Assembly (NCBI RefSeq): GCF_029168945.1
Contig: NC_083604.1
Coordinates: forward strand, 32,669,686 to 32,733,685
DNA: 64,000 nt
Reading direction: 5' to 3'
From: Cannabis sativa
Lineage: Eukaryota; Streptophyta; Magnoliopsida; Rosales; Cannabaceae
This document shows positions 46,511 to 58,276 of the stretch, in pieces. Position 1 is the stretch's first letter; every line of letters starts with the position of its first letter. The notes under the pieces were generated by a model that was given only the letters and a program-made list of their open reading frames with translations, had not been told where the DNA came from and did not search any database. Made by a program: the position numbers and the translations under genes.

Positions 46511-49500
46511 TTAATAATAAAGCTCATTATTTAAAGAGAATTGTATTTTCTTTTATTCTCTTTATTTATTCTATTTACTTTAAATATATATTTATTTAAT
46601 TAAAATTTCCAATTTAGAATGAAAAATTCTAAATATAAATTTTAATTTAATATTTATAAATTTTACTTAGATGGATATGAAAATAACATGAATTATTTCC
46701 ATCTTAGTAATAATTTCCAATAAATATTTAGAAAAATATTCAATTTAAGCTGTTACAAAATTAATTTAAATTAATTTACAACTCAAATTTTATTTTCTAT
46801 AAATATATATATTGCATTTCGAAAAATTAAAGTATTCAAGGATACAATTTTTCTAAAATGCATGTTAAAATAAAAAATTAATCCTGGAAAAAATATTCTA
46901 ATTTAATGTTGGCCCAAAATTAATTAATAAAATTAATTTACAACAAAAAATATAATTTTCCTATTTGATTAAATATATAAGAAAAATTTCAAATATTTAA
47001 GTATGATGATGAAAATCAACTTAAATATTAATTTTCTATTTAATTAAATACACTAGAAAAATACTTCAAGCAAAAATATCATCTATCTAGATTTTCCTTT
47101 GACTAATTTATTCAATTTCTAATAATATACTTTAATTCAATTTATTTTAAATTAATCATCAAATGAAAAAATCATTGATTTAAGTTGGTCCAAAATTAAA
47201 ATAAATAATTTACAACTTTAATCTATTTTTCAAATAAAATTTAAAATTCCAGCTTTTAAGAAATGCAATATCGAAATTTGATTAATAAAATAAAGAAAAA
47301 ACATATATATTGAAAATTATTTAAATTTAGTTGAAAAAATAAATTTCAACTAAAAATAATTTTCTATTTAATTAAGTGTCATGAAAAAGAAATATTTAAG
47401 TATCATGATGAAAATCAACTTAGATATTTAATTTTCAAATTAATTAAATGTATTAAATTCAAGAAATAAATAATTAAGTGTAGAGAAGGCTTAATTATTA
47501 ATCTCTAGTTTAATACTAGGAAAAAATATACTTAAAATAAATTGTACCAAAATTAATTATTTAAATAATTAATTTCACAATGTATAATATTTTCCTATTT
47601 AATATTAGAAATAATAAGTAGTCTAAAAAATAACTATCTAGAAAATATCTTATTTGACTAAGTATCTTTTCCACAAAATTTGAAAAAATATCTAATTTAA
47701 GTTGTATTAGAAAAAATCTAGAACTTAAATATTTTCAAATTTAAATTTAATTAAATATCAAAAATTAAGTTGTAACCACTTAATTCAAAAATATTCCATT
47801 TTAAGTTAATATTCGAAAAGATATTAACTTAAAAAATATCTAAAGAATCTTAATAACCAATGCCTAAAATTCCTCAACTTAATTTTGAAATTTTAAATCC
47901 AAAAGATATTCAGATTTAAGTTGATTAGTTATAGATAACTAAATATCAATTTAAATAGGAATATTTAAAGAAAAATTTAAATTAAGCTTCAGAAAGAATC
48001 TAGATGGTTATAATTCTATATTTAATTAAATACAAGAAAATACATATAGTTTAGCTTAGAATAAAAATTCTTTAAACTATATTTTTCTTAAATTAATTTC
48101 AAAATAAATGAAATTAATTATGTTGCTAATCAATTTTATTAGGTTAAACTAGTTTAATTAACCTAGTACAGTTATTCAAATAAGACAAATGGGCCTTCAC
48201 AATTGGGGTAGTTCATGTGAGGGGGTGCTGGGTTCAGTATGTCGTACCCACTTCTATGGCTCCCAACTCTCACACAAGGCCCAAAAGAGAGGAATTTAAC
48301 CTTAAAATGAACAACTGTTATTAATTGAATAGGCCCAAAAACTAAATGGGCCTAAATAAATTCTATCAAGAACTATGATAATTTATTTTAGCAACATTAA
48401 CCTATATGCATCTATAATGAAATTAAACACATAGGCTCACACATGCACACTTTGGATGGGTCCTATCATGTTGCTAAGTCATGCACAGATGAAAGAAGAT
48501 TGTAAATATACCTGTTACAAATTATTTACTTGAGCAAGGGAGGCATCAGATCATTAGATCTGACAAAAAGTAACCATGGCTATTTGCAATCAAGTAATAA
48601 TAGGTTTTGAAAACTTACAAACAAGCTAAAACACATACTCCTGCAACAAGTTTGGCTGGATAGTTGGATTTATTTAATTTTAAATTAAATAATTAATTTC
48701 GAAATAATTAATTAATTAAAAAAATAATTTTCGAAAATTTAAAAAAAAAATTGAAATAAAAATTTCGAAATTAAATTAAAAATTTAAATTTAAAATTAAA
48801 CCTACAATTGTGAAAAATTAGGTTTCAACCAACCTAAATATCATTTCAAAATTTGCTAACTACTTTTAAAATTTAAATGTTATTTTATAAATAAAAATTA
48901 AATAAAAAATTAAAAAAGATAAATGAATATCTTTTTCAGATTTTAAATGTAATTTAAATAAATAAAATAACAAAATTTAAAAGTTAGCAAAATATCTTAC
49001 ATCTTTTTAAAATTACATGATTATAGTTATCTTATTTTAAATTTAAATAAGGTCAAATTATTTAAAAAAGATTTAATATAAAATATTTAAAATCCGACCT
49101 TAAATTTAAAAATAAGATAAGATATAATCAAATTTAAAAATAAGATAGATTATTAAGCAAATAAGATAGATACTAACTATTTTTAAATTCAAATTACACT
49201 AATATCTTGAATTAAATTTAAAAAATATTAAATTAATTCATAATGATAATTAGAATTGAATTAGGAATAGTAATAATATAAATACAGAACTACACAAAAA
49301 ATCGGAAGTTAATTCCATGAAAAAGCATGAAAAAACGAAGAAAAACGAAAAAAATTGTGAGCTGTACGGACAGTTTTCGCGATCGCAGGAAAATTTCAGC
49401 GCAACTCCGATTTTTTCGAATCTTCAAAAAATCATAACTAATTCAAATTAAATTGAAATTGAGTTCTGTAAAAGAGTAACTTGATTAATTTTTTCCATAC

Positions 49501-49589
49501 TATCCAATAAAAATAATTTCAGAAACAGATATTCAATTATTTTTCGCGAAAATTTACAAACATCAATCAATCATCAAATAACACTCAGC
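46511..49589 (-). other. AT-rich leader of A2
   Basis: Non-coding leader in reverse. Conserved block at 48191-48282 (GGGCCTT/AAGGCCC ends). A small GC island with GCGATCGC lies near 49370-49390. The leader breaks off at about 49587, around 85 bases before its primer-binding site would be. Confidence 0.7.
48191..48282 (-). other. Conserved foldable leader block, A2 copy
   Basis: Reverse copy with all three nested pairs: outer GGGCCTT/AAGGCCC, middle TGTGAG/CTCACA and inner GGGT/ACCC. Confidence 0.65.
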
Positions 49590-50350
49590 TTACCGTAACA
49601 CCCTACTATGTATTATATTCTTAAAACACTTGACCCCGTATAAATGATATTTCAGCTTATGTGAAATGAGTACTCCACCATTTATGTTCGTTTGGTCAAG
49701 CTCGAAGGAGATCCTCCTTTGCTTACTATTCGCCAGATAGAAGCTATAGATGCCATGTTTATGCTAGCGCTCCCACTCAATTGCACTACTGTGTTCCCAA
49801 AATGTACGTATCACCCTGACCTAAAAGTAGGCTTAACTAACAAATCAAAGAACACGAATAGCCTTTCGAGATTGAGCCTAATTATAACAGGATTAAGAAC
49901 ATTTGATCTAGGATCAACTAGGCGATATTGACTTGAATAGATATTACGGTAAGTTTAATAAATCTAAGTCAAAGTTTAATATCGGTCTGTTCCGATGCAT
50001 ACTCCATGCATCCAATCTGAGCTTTACTTTAACCAATGCTCTGGAAAGAACATAGCACTTTTCCAAATGCAAGTAAACTCTGTTGTAGATTATCATATCA
50101 GTAAAACCCTATGTCTGATAAATCTAGGAAACTTTATTCACATAGTCATGTTTACTTTGCAATGTGTTGACGGCACAATAAACTGGATCAAGTATGTGAA
50201 AAGGGTTTCAGATGAATTTATACATTATGTACATATAATCATGAAATAAATCATGTGAACCATGCAACATTAAATGTTATTTCTGATCTATATTAATAAG
50301 TAAATCTGATTATATTGAAATGAGTTTTATTTAGGGCATAAAACCCAACA
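49590..50350 (-). repeat. Partial 5' LTR of A2 (U3 start only)
   Basis: It contains the first ~760 bases of the LTR (start TGTTGGG at 50350 on the minus strand). TATA box, R and U5 are deleted, so A2 cannot make a normal genomic RNA. Frames 49692-49931 and 49995-50249 are the recurrent antisense frames. Confidence 0.9.
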
Positions 50351-50355
50351 ATTTT

Positions 50356-51135
50356 TTGTCTCCAAAAAATGACGATTAATATTAGAAGAAACTTTTTTAT
50401 TATTATAATTTTAGGCTATATTATGTTATTTTATTATTTAAGATACCTTAAGATTACTTTTTTCTTTCTAATGTAACTCATATGATGTCTAGATACTATT
50501 CGATTTATTTAGAAATTATTTTATAAATCTATTAAAATAGTTTTATTAAAATTTAAATGTTGTTTATTTATTTATAAAGAAAATATACATAAAAAACTAA
50601 AATATTTAATATTAATAAAAAAAAAAATATTTGACAAATTTATCATCATTATTAAAAAAAAAATAACTTTACAATATATGGTTGAGTCATATAAAAACAA
50701 AAACAAAAAAGTAATTAGCAAAAAAAAAGAAAAAGTGTGTAGGCTTCAATACCTAGAAGAGAGTCACTAATAATTTTTTTATAATATTTAAAAGATTTGT
50801 AAATATATATATTAAAAGCTCATAGGAAATTGTGAAAAAAAATATTAAGAGAAAATGATAGTTTTTTTTTTTTTTTCTGACACATATAAAAAGATGAACA
50901 AGACAAACAAAAACATAGGTATATACCTAATATAATTGTAGTGTAAATAGTTGCGGTATGTGTATCAATTAAATCAGTGGCAATATTTTTATAAATAAAA
51001 TGCAAATGACGTTCCTCAATGCAATTTTCTCTTATATTTATATGTTTGTATGTGTAAGTGTTTTTTATTATTGATGCAAATTCTATAATATTTACAACTC
51101 TTCATAGAGTTATATTAAATAAACACTAGAAACTA
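50356..51135 (+). other. Spacer of C1 right of A2, nothing recognised
   Basis: Very AT-rich, with A- and T-runs. It continues the sequence left of 39056. No gene, no terminal repeats and no homology to other parts of the window that I can see. A short minus-strand frame (51005-50820) is low-complexity. Confidence 0.45.
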
Positions 51136-52499
51136 TTTCTATGTTTATTAATAATTATTAATTCTAATACAATTATTAAGAATTTGTTTAATAAAAGGAT
51201 CTTTTGATCTGATAGGGGTGGAGAAAAGTTAAGAAAACTATGCAGTTCAACGATCTTCTATATCTAATGAACTCTGGATAGTATTCAACTCCACATAAAC
51301 TCTATCACACTTAGAGAATAATGATCTTTACAACCTTTAGGGGTGGATCATAATCTCTATATACTTAGGGGTGGAGTTTATCCACAATACCCTATGTGTA
51401 TATACTTAGGGGTGGAGTATATTTCACAATTTCCTATGTAACACATATCCTCTTTAAACATGGAAGTAATATAATGAGTCAGCTATTATCAATATAAATT
51501 CTTGATCTTGATTGTATGTTCCGTTTCGTTTTTACTGTTGTAAGTAAAAGATTGATAGCTATAAAAGTTCTTTGTTAAAGTTTCACACTACCTTAATTGA
51601 GTGGGAGAATTTTAAAATTCTATACCCATCTTCATCAAGTTGACACTTGTGATAGGTGCTTAAGAACACTACTGAAAAGCAAATCTAACCATTCACATGG
51701 ATAGGTATAACTTGTCAGAATTATGAGAATAAGATAAAGAACTCTAGATCAGTCCATTCGAATGACTTGAACCTAGAATTCCTAATTCTCATAAAATTTT
51801 ATGGTATCTTAATTTTGATTACTTTATCTCTCGCGTGTATTTTTCACTTCAAATACTAGTCTGCTATGTTGATGACTTAGTCTTAACTTAAAGTTTTAGA
51901 CTAATACAAAAGTCACAACTAGGTAACTCTCCAAACAATCAGAGGTTAAAAGTATTATTTAACCAGACATCTGCTATTGAGTGGGAGCTATCTGAGATGT
52001 AATCAAATAGGTAACATTAGAAGATATTCAAGAAAGATTTATGAACGTGATCTATATGTTAGATATTAAGGAACTGTGTATCAGTTGTCCTGGTATCTCA
52101 CCAACTCATTTCGAGATCTATGAGATGGTGCTTACTTTGGGGGTGGAGGAATTATTCTATAATAATTCAAGCTCTACCAGAGAAGAACTATAACTTTGTG
52201 TATTCGAAAATCCAAGAAAGTTATATCACTGAAGAAAAGTCTACAATGTATTATCTCAATAACATATTTTAAAATATAAGAGATATGTCTTCTATTAATT
52301 CAGATGTACTTTTAAAACAGTAAAGATTTCAGTATCCCTTGATGAGTAAAGCATATAGTAAAGGATGTTTCATAAGTGTATTTATGAACTAGTTTCCAGA
52401 AGTTTGGGTGGATTCAAATATACTACACTTGATCTGAAGATCAAGACATCAGATTGACCTATTTACACAGTTTGTTTTATGTTAGTGCAAGTGGGAGTT
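51136..52499 (+). pseudogene. Decayed copia pol, second copy in C1
   Basis: Almost identical to 30426-31782, including the repeated AGGGGTGGA motifs and the RNase H remnants, and ending in the polypurine tract AGTGCAAGTGGGAGTT. No open frame of use. Confidence 0.68.
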
Positions 52500-54396
52500 T
52501 GTTGGGTTTTATGCCCTAAATAAAACTCTTTACAATCTGATTAGTTATCAATATAAGAAATTTGAAGTGATTGATGTTTGCATGAATTTTACATGCTAAT
52601 GGTTTAATATGTTTATTACTTTTATACACAGAATCAGTTAAATCCAGATCATATGTTTATCCACAATTACAGTATTGTCAACACAGTGGAATGTGATTGT
52701 GATCATATGAATTAAAAGAATTGGTCAGTATTTCATCAGTGTTATTGGATTTACACTAATGTGATAATCAACGATGATGTGTACTTACACTTGGAGTAAG
52801 TGTTATGCTCTTTCCAGGACATTAGTAAAGTATACTAGTTTTGAATGTATGGAGTATACATTGGACTGGACCGATATTGCAACTAAGTTAAGATATTACA
52901 AACTTACCGTTACATATGTCTTTCCAGGTAATTATCAGTAGTTGATCTTAAGATTAAAAGAATCTAAATCCTGATATGCTTAGGCTCAACTCAAGAGTAC
53001 TATTCATGTTCTTTGATTTATTAGTTAAGCCTACCTTTAGGTCAGGGTGATACGTATATTTTGGGAACATGGTAGTATGATTGAGTGGGAGTGCTGAACA
53101 TAAATATGGAATCTATAGCTTCTACTGGTGTATAGAAGTCAAGTGAGGATTCCCTTCGAGCTTAGCAAATAGAAGTAAATGGATGAGCTCTTGTTTAACT
53201 GACTAATTATTAGATCACTAAACACCATTTACAGGTAGCTAAGTGTTTTAAGGGGCAAAATACATTTGGGGTGAGAACGGTAAAGAAATCTCATCTTGAT
53301 GTAGATCATCTATATAGAGGATCTTTAAATCACAATAAGATTATAACAATGGTTAAATGAGATAGCATATTGATATCGTGGAACATATAATATGCTCTAT
53401 ATAAGTCTGAGAGTGCAATTCTAAGTTCTAAGAGTGGATTCAACGAAGAATTAATAAGTAGGAATTTACTTGGTAAATTTGGTTCACTTATTGGAAGCTC
53501 AGCATATAGATCCATGGTCCCCATTCTAGTTGAGAACATTCTGCTTGTAAGACTCATTAATTGATTCGTGATTGATCAATTATAATTCTAAAGTTAGACT
53601 ATGTCTAATTTTTATGATTTTTCACTAAGCAGGGGTAAAATTGTAAAGAAAAGAGATTCTAGGTTTATTTATTTATTAATGGAATTTATATGTCTAGTTA
53701 ATAATTAAATTAAATGACAATATTATTTAATAATCTATTTTAGCTATTAACTAATTAGTTTTGGCATTTAAAAGGTTAGAATTGGAAAATTGGGGTTTTT
53801 GAGAAAATAGAAATAAAATTTGATAAAACTGCAAAATCAAGTGTGGCCCACTAACACACCATGGCCGGCCACTATTTGTGGAGTTTCAATTTGATTTTTT
53901 TCATTATTTTAATGCCAAATAATTTCTAACCTAAACCTAGTAGTTTCCTATAAATAGAAAGTGATGGCTCAGTCAAATTACATGCTTTCATTAGTTATCT
54001 GACAGAAATTTCTCTCTTCAGAAAAACTGAGCCTTCCCTACTTTCTATACCTGGCCGAAATCCCTCTCTCTTTTCCCTTCATCAATTTCGTGACCCTAGT
54101 GAAAGAGTGAGTGCCCACACACAGCAAGCAGTAACTCAATCATAGATTGGAAGACTATGAAGGATCAAACTTAAAGAAGAAGGAGATTCAGGCTCAGATC
54201 TTGATTATACTCTGCTACAGAAAGGATACAAGGGTTAGAGATCTGAGCGGAAGGAGACATTAATTCCGCTGCATCAATGTAAGGTTTTCTTAACTTTATA
54301 TGTTTTTAATTTATCGTTTTAGAAAGTTCATATTTAGGGTGTTTAAACAACATACTTGTGAGTAGATCTAAGATCCTGGTAAAATAAATTCCAACA
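52500..54396 (+). repeat. Terminal 3' LTR of C1 (1,897 bp)
   Basis: TGTTGGGTTTTATGCCC to AAATTCCAACA. GGCCGGCC at 53863-53870, TATA box at 53949-53956. Very similar to the internal LTR. ATTCA target duplication follows. Confidence 0.95.
53949..53956 (+). promoter_or_regulatory. TATA box of C1 terminal LTR
   Basis: TATAAATA, with GGCCGGCC 78 bases upstream. Confidence 0.7.
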
Positions 54397-54731
54397 ATTC
54401 AGTTTAAGGAAAGTTCTATACATTTGTGGCACCATTCCAACTTGTCTTAACTACTAGTGTTATTTCCTGATAAACCCAAAAGTAGTTGCCAAAAGTATAT
54501 AATCCAGTATCCCAAGAGAGTATTCCAAGAGAGTAGACATATAGAGAGGAATTTCACAATATCAAGGATTTTGTGATTAAGGAAGAGTAATGGTGGAGAG
54601 AAGGTTGTGTTTAATTTAACCTGTCAGATCCTATTACAAGGAGTATACTACTACTACACTTGATTTGTATATCAAGGTGTTGAGATTATTTGAAATGCAC
54701 ATTTTGTTTTATATTAGTGCAAGTGGGAGTT
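54397..54731 (+). pseudogene. End of decayed pol of B3, right of C1
   Basis: It continues the RNase H fragment at 29671-29764, through the 'HIERK'-type tail remnant (ACATATAGAGAGGAATTTCA) to the polypurine tract AAGTGGGAG. CCAAGAGAGTATT is duplicated near 54510-54535. Confidence 0.8.
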
Positions 54732-55026
54732 CGTTGGGTTTTGTGCCCTAAATAAAACCCATTTCAATATAATCAGATTTGCTTATTAATAAAGATCAAA
54801 AATAACATTTTATGTTGCATGGTTCACATGATTTATTTCATGATTATATATATATATAATGTATGAATTCTATTTAAGTCCAGAACATATGAATTTGTTA
54901 ATGATTATAGTGTTGTCAGCACAGTGGAATATAATCTTAACTATATGTTTGAAAGTTTTTTCCCTGATTTGTTAGTTCACTGGATTTAGACTGGCATGAT
55001 GTAATCAGCGATAGGTATTCTTACAC
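54732..55026 (+). repeat. 3' LTR of B3, first piece
   Basis: It starts CGTTGGGTTTTGTGCCC, subfamily B, and is cut at 55026 by the CACTA element. Confidence 0.9.
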
Positions 55027-56457
55027 CACTACTAGAAAAAATATATTTAGTAACACTTTTTTTTTAACTTAATAAAATTAAAAAGTAAAACATTTACAAG
55101 TGTTGCCTCCTAGAGTGTTGCCAAAAATTTAGGTATAAAACAACACTTTTATAAGTGTTACCATATGTTATAAACTTAAGACACATATTACAACACTAGT
55201 AATAAAAACGTTGTCATATCCTTTTTCTTATTTTAATAATTATAAAAAATGAAATTAAAATGTTAGCAATTTTTTCAAAAATAAATATTTTGCTAAATTT
55301 TATAGAATTTTATACTCCATTAAAATTCAATATTTTGTAAGAAAATGAGAAAAGACTAAAAATTAAAAATTGTATTATATTGAATTTCTGAATGTAATTA
55401 ATTACAATTTATTTTTATACAATCAATCACATATAATGTACTGATAATAAGAAAATCTAATTAATAAGAAAGTGGAAAAATTTTAATAATGAAGTACAAC
55501 AAAAATATCTATTTCACTTTTGACTTAATTTAGTTCTTTCGGAAAGCTAGATATAATCCATATAATTTGTTCATATGCTCCGAAGATTGATTAGCTGCTT
55601 CATCAATGGATATCCTATAAAGAAAACACAAAAATAAATTATTAGTATGAAATAATATATACTTTATATATAATACCCAAACTGAACACTTAGAAAATAA
55701 ATTTAAAAATTGGCTTGGAACTTTATATATATTATATATGATTAAGGTTAGTTTATTTCTCTACGAATAATTAATCTCCTCGTAAAAAATAATTACAATA
55801 TAAAAAAAATTACATACGCAACAAGCATAAAAACAGAACACAATAAAAAAGAATCAAATCAGATATGAACTAATTAAGTAATAAAAATATATAAACTACC
55901 TTAAATTGAGCTCACACTTATAGTTCTCTTATATATGAATTTGATGAAGAGATAGATTCATCTAGCTTTAAAAGTGGAAGTCAAAATGTCCAAATAAATT
56001 AATAGCCACATACACTTTGCAGAATTTTTTTGGAGGATTAGTTGACGTTAATGGTGTTTAGAGAAAGAAATTAATGAATAGTTTGGAGTTCATCATTTAA
56101 ATATACGAATAATTATGTAACTGAAAGAATAAGTTACACTCCAGTACTCCACTAACATCCTTTTTCTTTTTTTTTTTTAAGATTAACATATGAGTATAAA
56201 TTTAAATTATATATGACAACTCTTATTTTGAAAGTGTTACCTTGGATCCTTTTTCATTATAAATGAAAACACTTTTGTACAAGTGTTACTATTGGTATTA
56301 TTATTTGGTTCAAAAATATTAAATTTTTAAATATGTGACTTCTTTAGCAACACTTCTTTTTTAAGTGTGTCCAATTACAAAAGTAAATAAATTAGCTACA
56401 CTTTTTTTATCAAGTGTTGTTTAATAAGTGTTGCTAAATATTCTTTTTGTAGTAGTG
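55027..56457 (+). mobile_element. Non-autonomous CACTA (En/Spm-type) DNA transposon, 1,431 bp
   Basis: It begins CACTACTAGAAAAAATATAT and ends with the inverse of CACTACTACAAAAAGAATAT. The inverted repeats extend imperfectly for about 30 bases. CAC is duplicated at 55024-55026 and 56458-56460, the 3-bp duplication of this superfamily. AACACTT/AAGTGTT motifs crowd both ends and are expected transposase-binding repeats. The interior is AT-rich; 55500-55625 is slightly richer in GC and might be a captured scrap, but no transposase gene is present. Confidence 0.93.
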
Positions 56458-58029
56458 CACCTTGGATAAGTGTTATGTCCTTTCTAGGGCATTGGCAAAG
56501 TTTACCAGTATTTGATGTATGGAGTACACATCGGAAGGGGCCGATATTGAACTTTGATTAGATTTGTTAAAATTTTCCGTAATATCTATTCAATTCAATA
56601 TCACCTGTTGATCCTAGATCAAATGATCTTAATCCTCATATGGTTAGGTTCAATCTCAAGAGTATTATACATGTTCTTTGATTTGTTAGTTAAGCCTACT
56701 TTTGAACAGTCAGGGTGATACGTACATTTTGGGAACATGATAGTATAATTGAGTGGGAGCGCTAACATAAATATGGAGTCTATAACCTCTATAGGAACTT
56801 AGAAGTGAAACGATGATATCCTTCGAGCTTGGCTAAACAGAGATAAATGGTTGCGATCTCATTTCACTTCGTTGAAATATCATTTATACGGAGCTAAGTG
56901 TTTTAAGGATAAAATACATTGAAGGTGTAACGGTAATTTAGTTCCTATTCAATGTAGATCATCTATTAGAGGGTCATTGATCAAATTAGGATTATAACAA
57001 TGGATAACTAATAGCGTATCTATATCGTGCAACATATAGAGCGTTCTATATGACTGAGAGTGCAATTCCAAGTTCTAAGTGGGGATTCAATAAGGAATTA
57101 CTAAGTTAGGGAACTTACTTGGTAAATTCGATTCGACTTATTGGAAGCTCGGTTATATAGGCCCATCGTCCCCATACTAGTTGAGACCATACTGCTTGTA
57201 AGACTCAGTTAATTGATTTTTATTAATCAATTATAATTCTAAAGTTAGACTATGTCGACTTTATGAATTTTCACTAATTAAGGGCAAAGTTTTGAAGAAA
57301 AGAGATTCTAGGATTATTTATTAATTAAGAGACTTTATATGTCTAAATTAATAAATATCTTAAATGACAAAATTATTTAATAATTAATTTTTAGTAATTA
57401 AATTATTAGAATTGGCATTTAAATGGTTGAATTGGAAAATTCGCATTTTTGAGAAAATGGGATTGAGAAATGACAAAATGGCAAAATTGCAAAGTGAGGC
57501 CCATTATCCACTAATATGGTCTTCCACTTTGTATAGGGTTTACCATTTATATTTTTCATTATTTTAATGCCATACAATTCTAACCTAAACCTAGATGGCA
57601 TTCTATAAATAGAAAGTGATGGCTTCAGGAAACTAAGTGAATGCATCTTATTCTTTTTTAGAGAATAACTTGAGCCATAGCCGCCACCCTCTTCTTCTCT
57701 TTTCTTCTCTTCAATTTAAAAATACCCTAGTGATAGAGTAGTGCCCACACACATGAAGTGGTATCTCAATCATAGTGTGGAAGATTGTGTAGAATCCAAT
57801 CAGCAAGAAGGAGAGAAAGAGATCCAGGTTCAAATCTTGATTATGTTCTGCTACAGAAAGGAATCAAAGGCTAGAGATATGAACGGCAGGAGTCATTATA
57901 TTTCGCTGCACCCAATGTAAGGTTTACTAAACTTTATATGTGTTTATTTCATTGTTTTAGAATTCATATTAGGATGTTAAAGAAACATACATGGTAGTAA
58001 ATCTAGATCCTGGTAAAATATTTCCAACA
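56458..58029 (+). repeat. 3' LTR of B3, second piece
   Basis: It resumes with CACCTTGG and ends ATTTCCAACA. TATA box at 57604-57611. The GGCCGGCC site is replaced by unrelated sequence near 57517-57528. Confidence 0.9.
57604..57611 (+). promoter_or_regulatory. TATA box of B3 3' LTR
   Basis: TATAAATA at the conserved position. Confidence 0.65.
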
Positions 58030-58276
58030 TTCTGATCCTCAAGTGGCTCGGCTTGCCACCCTGCCCAGCGCCGAATAGGATTCGGCCGTCCGGATGGAGG
58101 AGGATCGCGAGGGGGACGCTGAGGTCCAGGAGGTTGAAGAGCTGGACGTTGCTCGTTCGGGCAGTCCTTCCAAGGCGGAGGGAGAGGAAGAGGTTGAACC
58201 CCTAAACTACGCGGAGTACAACAACAGTGGGTAGCCAGTTGATGCTGACGGAGACGTCTTGGTTGAGGGCGCGGAC
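58030..58276 (+). pseudogene. Upstream part of the Tat antisense extra ORF
   Basis: A GC-rich island between two copia insertions. One frame (from TCTGATCCTCAAGTG) reads as an acidic, coding-like segment with 'RMEEDREGDAEVQEVEELDV' and 'SKAEGEEEVEPLNY', broken by two in-frame stops. Position and style fit the acidic middle of the ORF that continues at 61172. The N-terminal part is not visible. Confidence 0.55.

Larger units (their letters stand above)
39061..50350 (-). mobile_element. Copia element A2, minus strand (inserted in C1)
   Basis: On the minus strand: a 5' LTR remnant (50350-49590), leader, module pair, ruined pol, polypurine tract (beside 43344) and full 3' LTR (43343-39061, split by a Tekay LTR). 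ATTTT is duplicated at 39056-39060 and 50351-50355. The primer-binding site and the last ~1.1 kb of the 5' LTR are deleted: at 49588 the leader joins the middle of the LTR. It is a close relative of A1 in opposite orientation. Confidence 0.92.
29765..54396 (+). mobile_element. Copia element C1 with three LTRs (interrupted by A2)
   Basis: The whole is flanked by ATTCA (29760-29764 and 54397-54401), so it entered or became fixed as one unit. Order: scrambled partial LTR (29765-30425), 3' half interior (30426-31782), full LTR (31783-33681), primer-binding site, leader, gag, spacer, 3' half interior (51136-52499), full LTR (52500-54396). Without A2 it is about 13.3 kb. The first unit lacks leader and gag. 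Possible origins are recombination between LTRs of sister copies or template switching in the particle. Confidence 0.85.
29671..58029 (+). mobile_element. Copia element B3, 3' part (host of C1 and the CACTA element)
   Basis: Visible parts are a short RNase H fragment (29671-29764), its continuation (54397-54731) with polypurine tract, and a 3' LTR (54732-55026 and 56458-58029). Removing C1 and one copy of ATTCA restores a continuous copia sequence like 24305-24345 of B2. Everything upstream of the RNase H segment is missing, joined at 29671 to unrelated DNA. Confidence 0.85.

Noticed and set aside
50870..50900. Poly-T/poly-A runs as the tail of a LINE or SINE
   Set aside because: No target duplication, no RNA polymerase III boxes and no coding remnant next to them; the whole spacer is A/T-rich.
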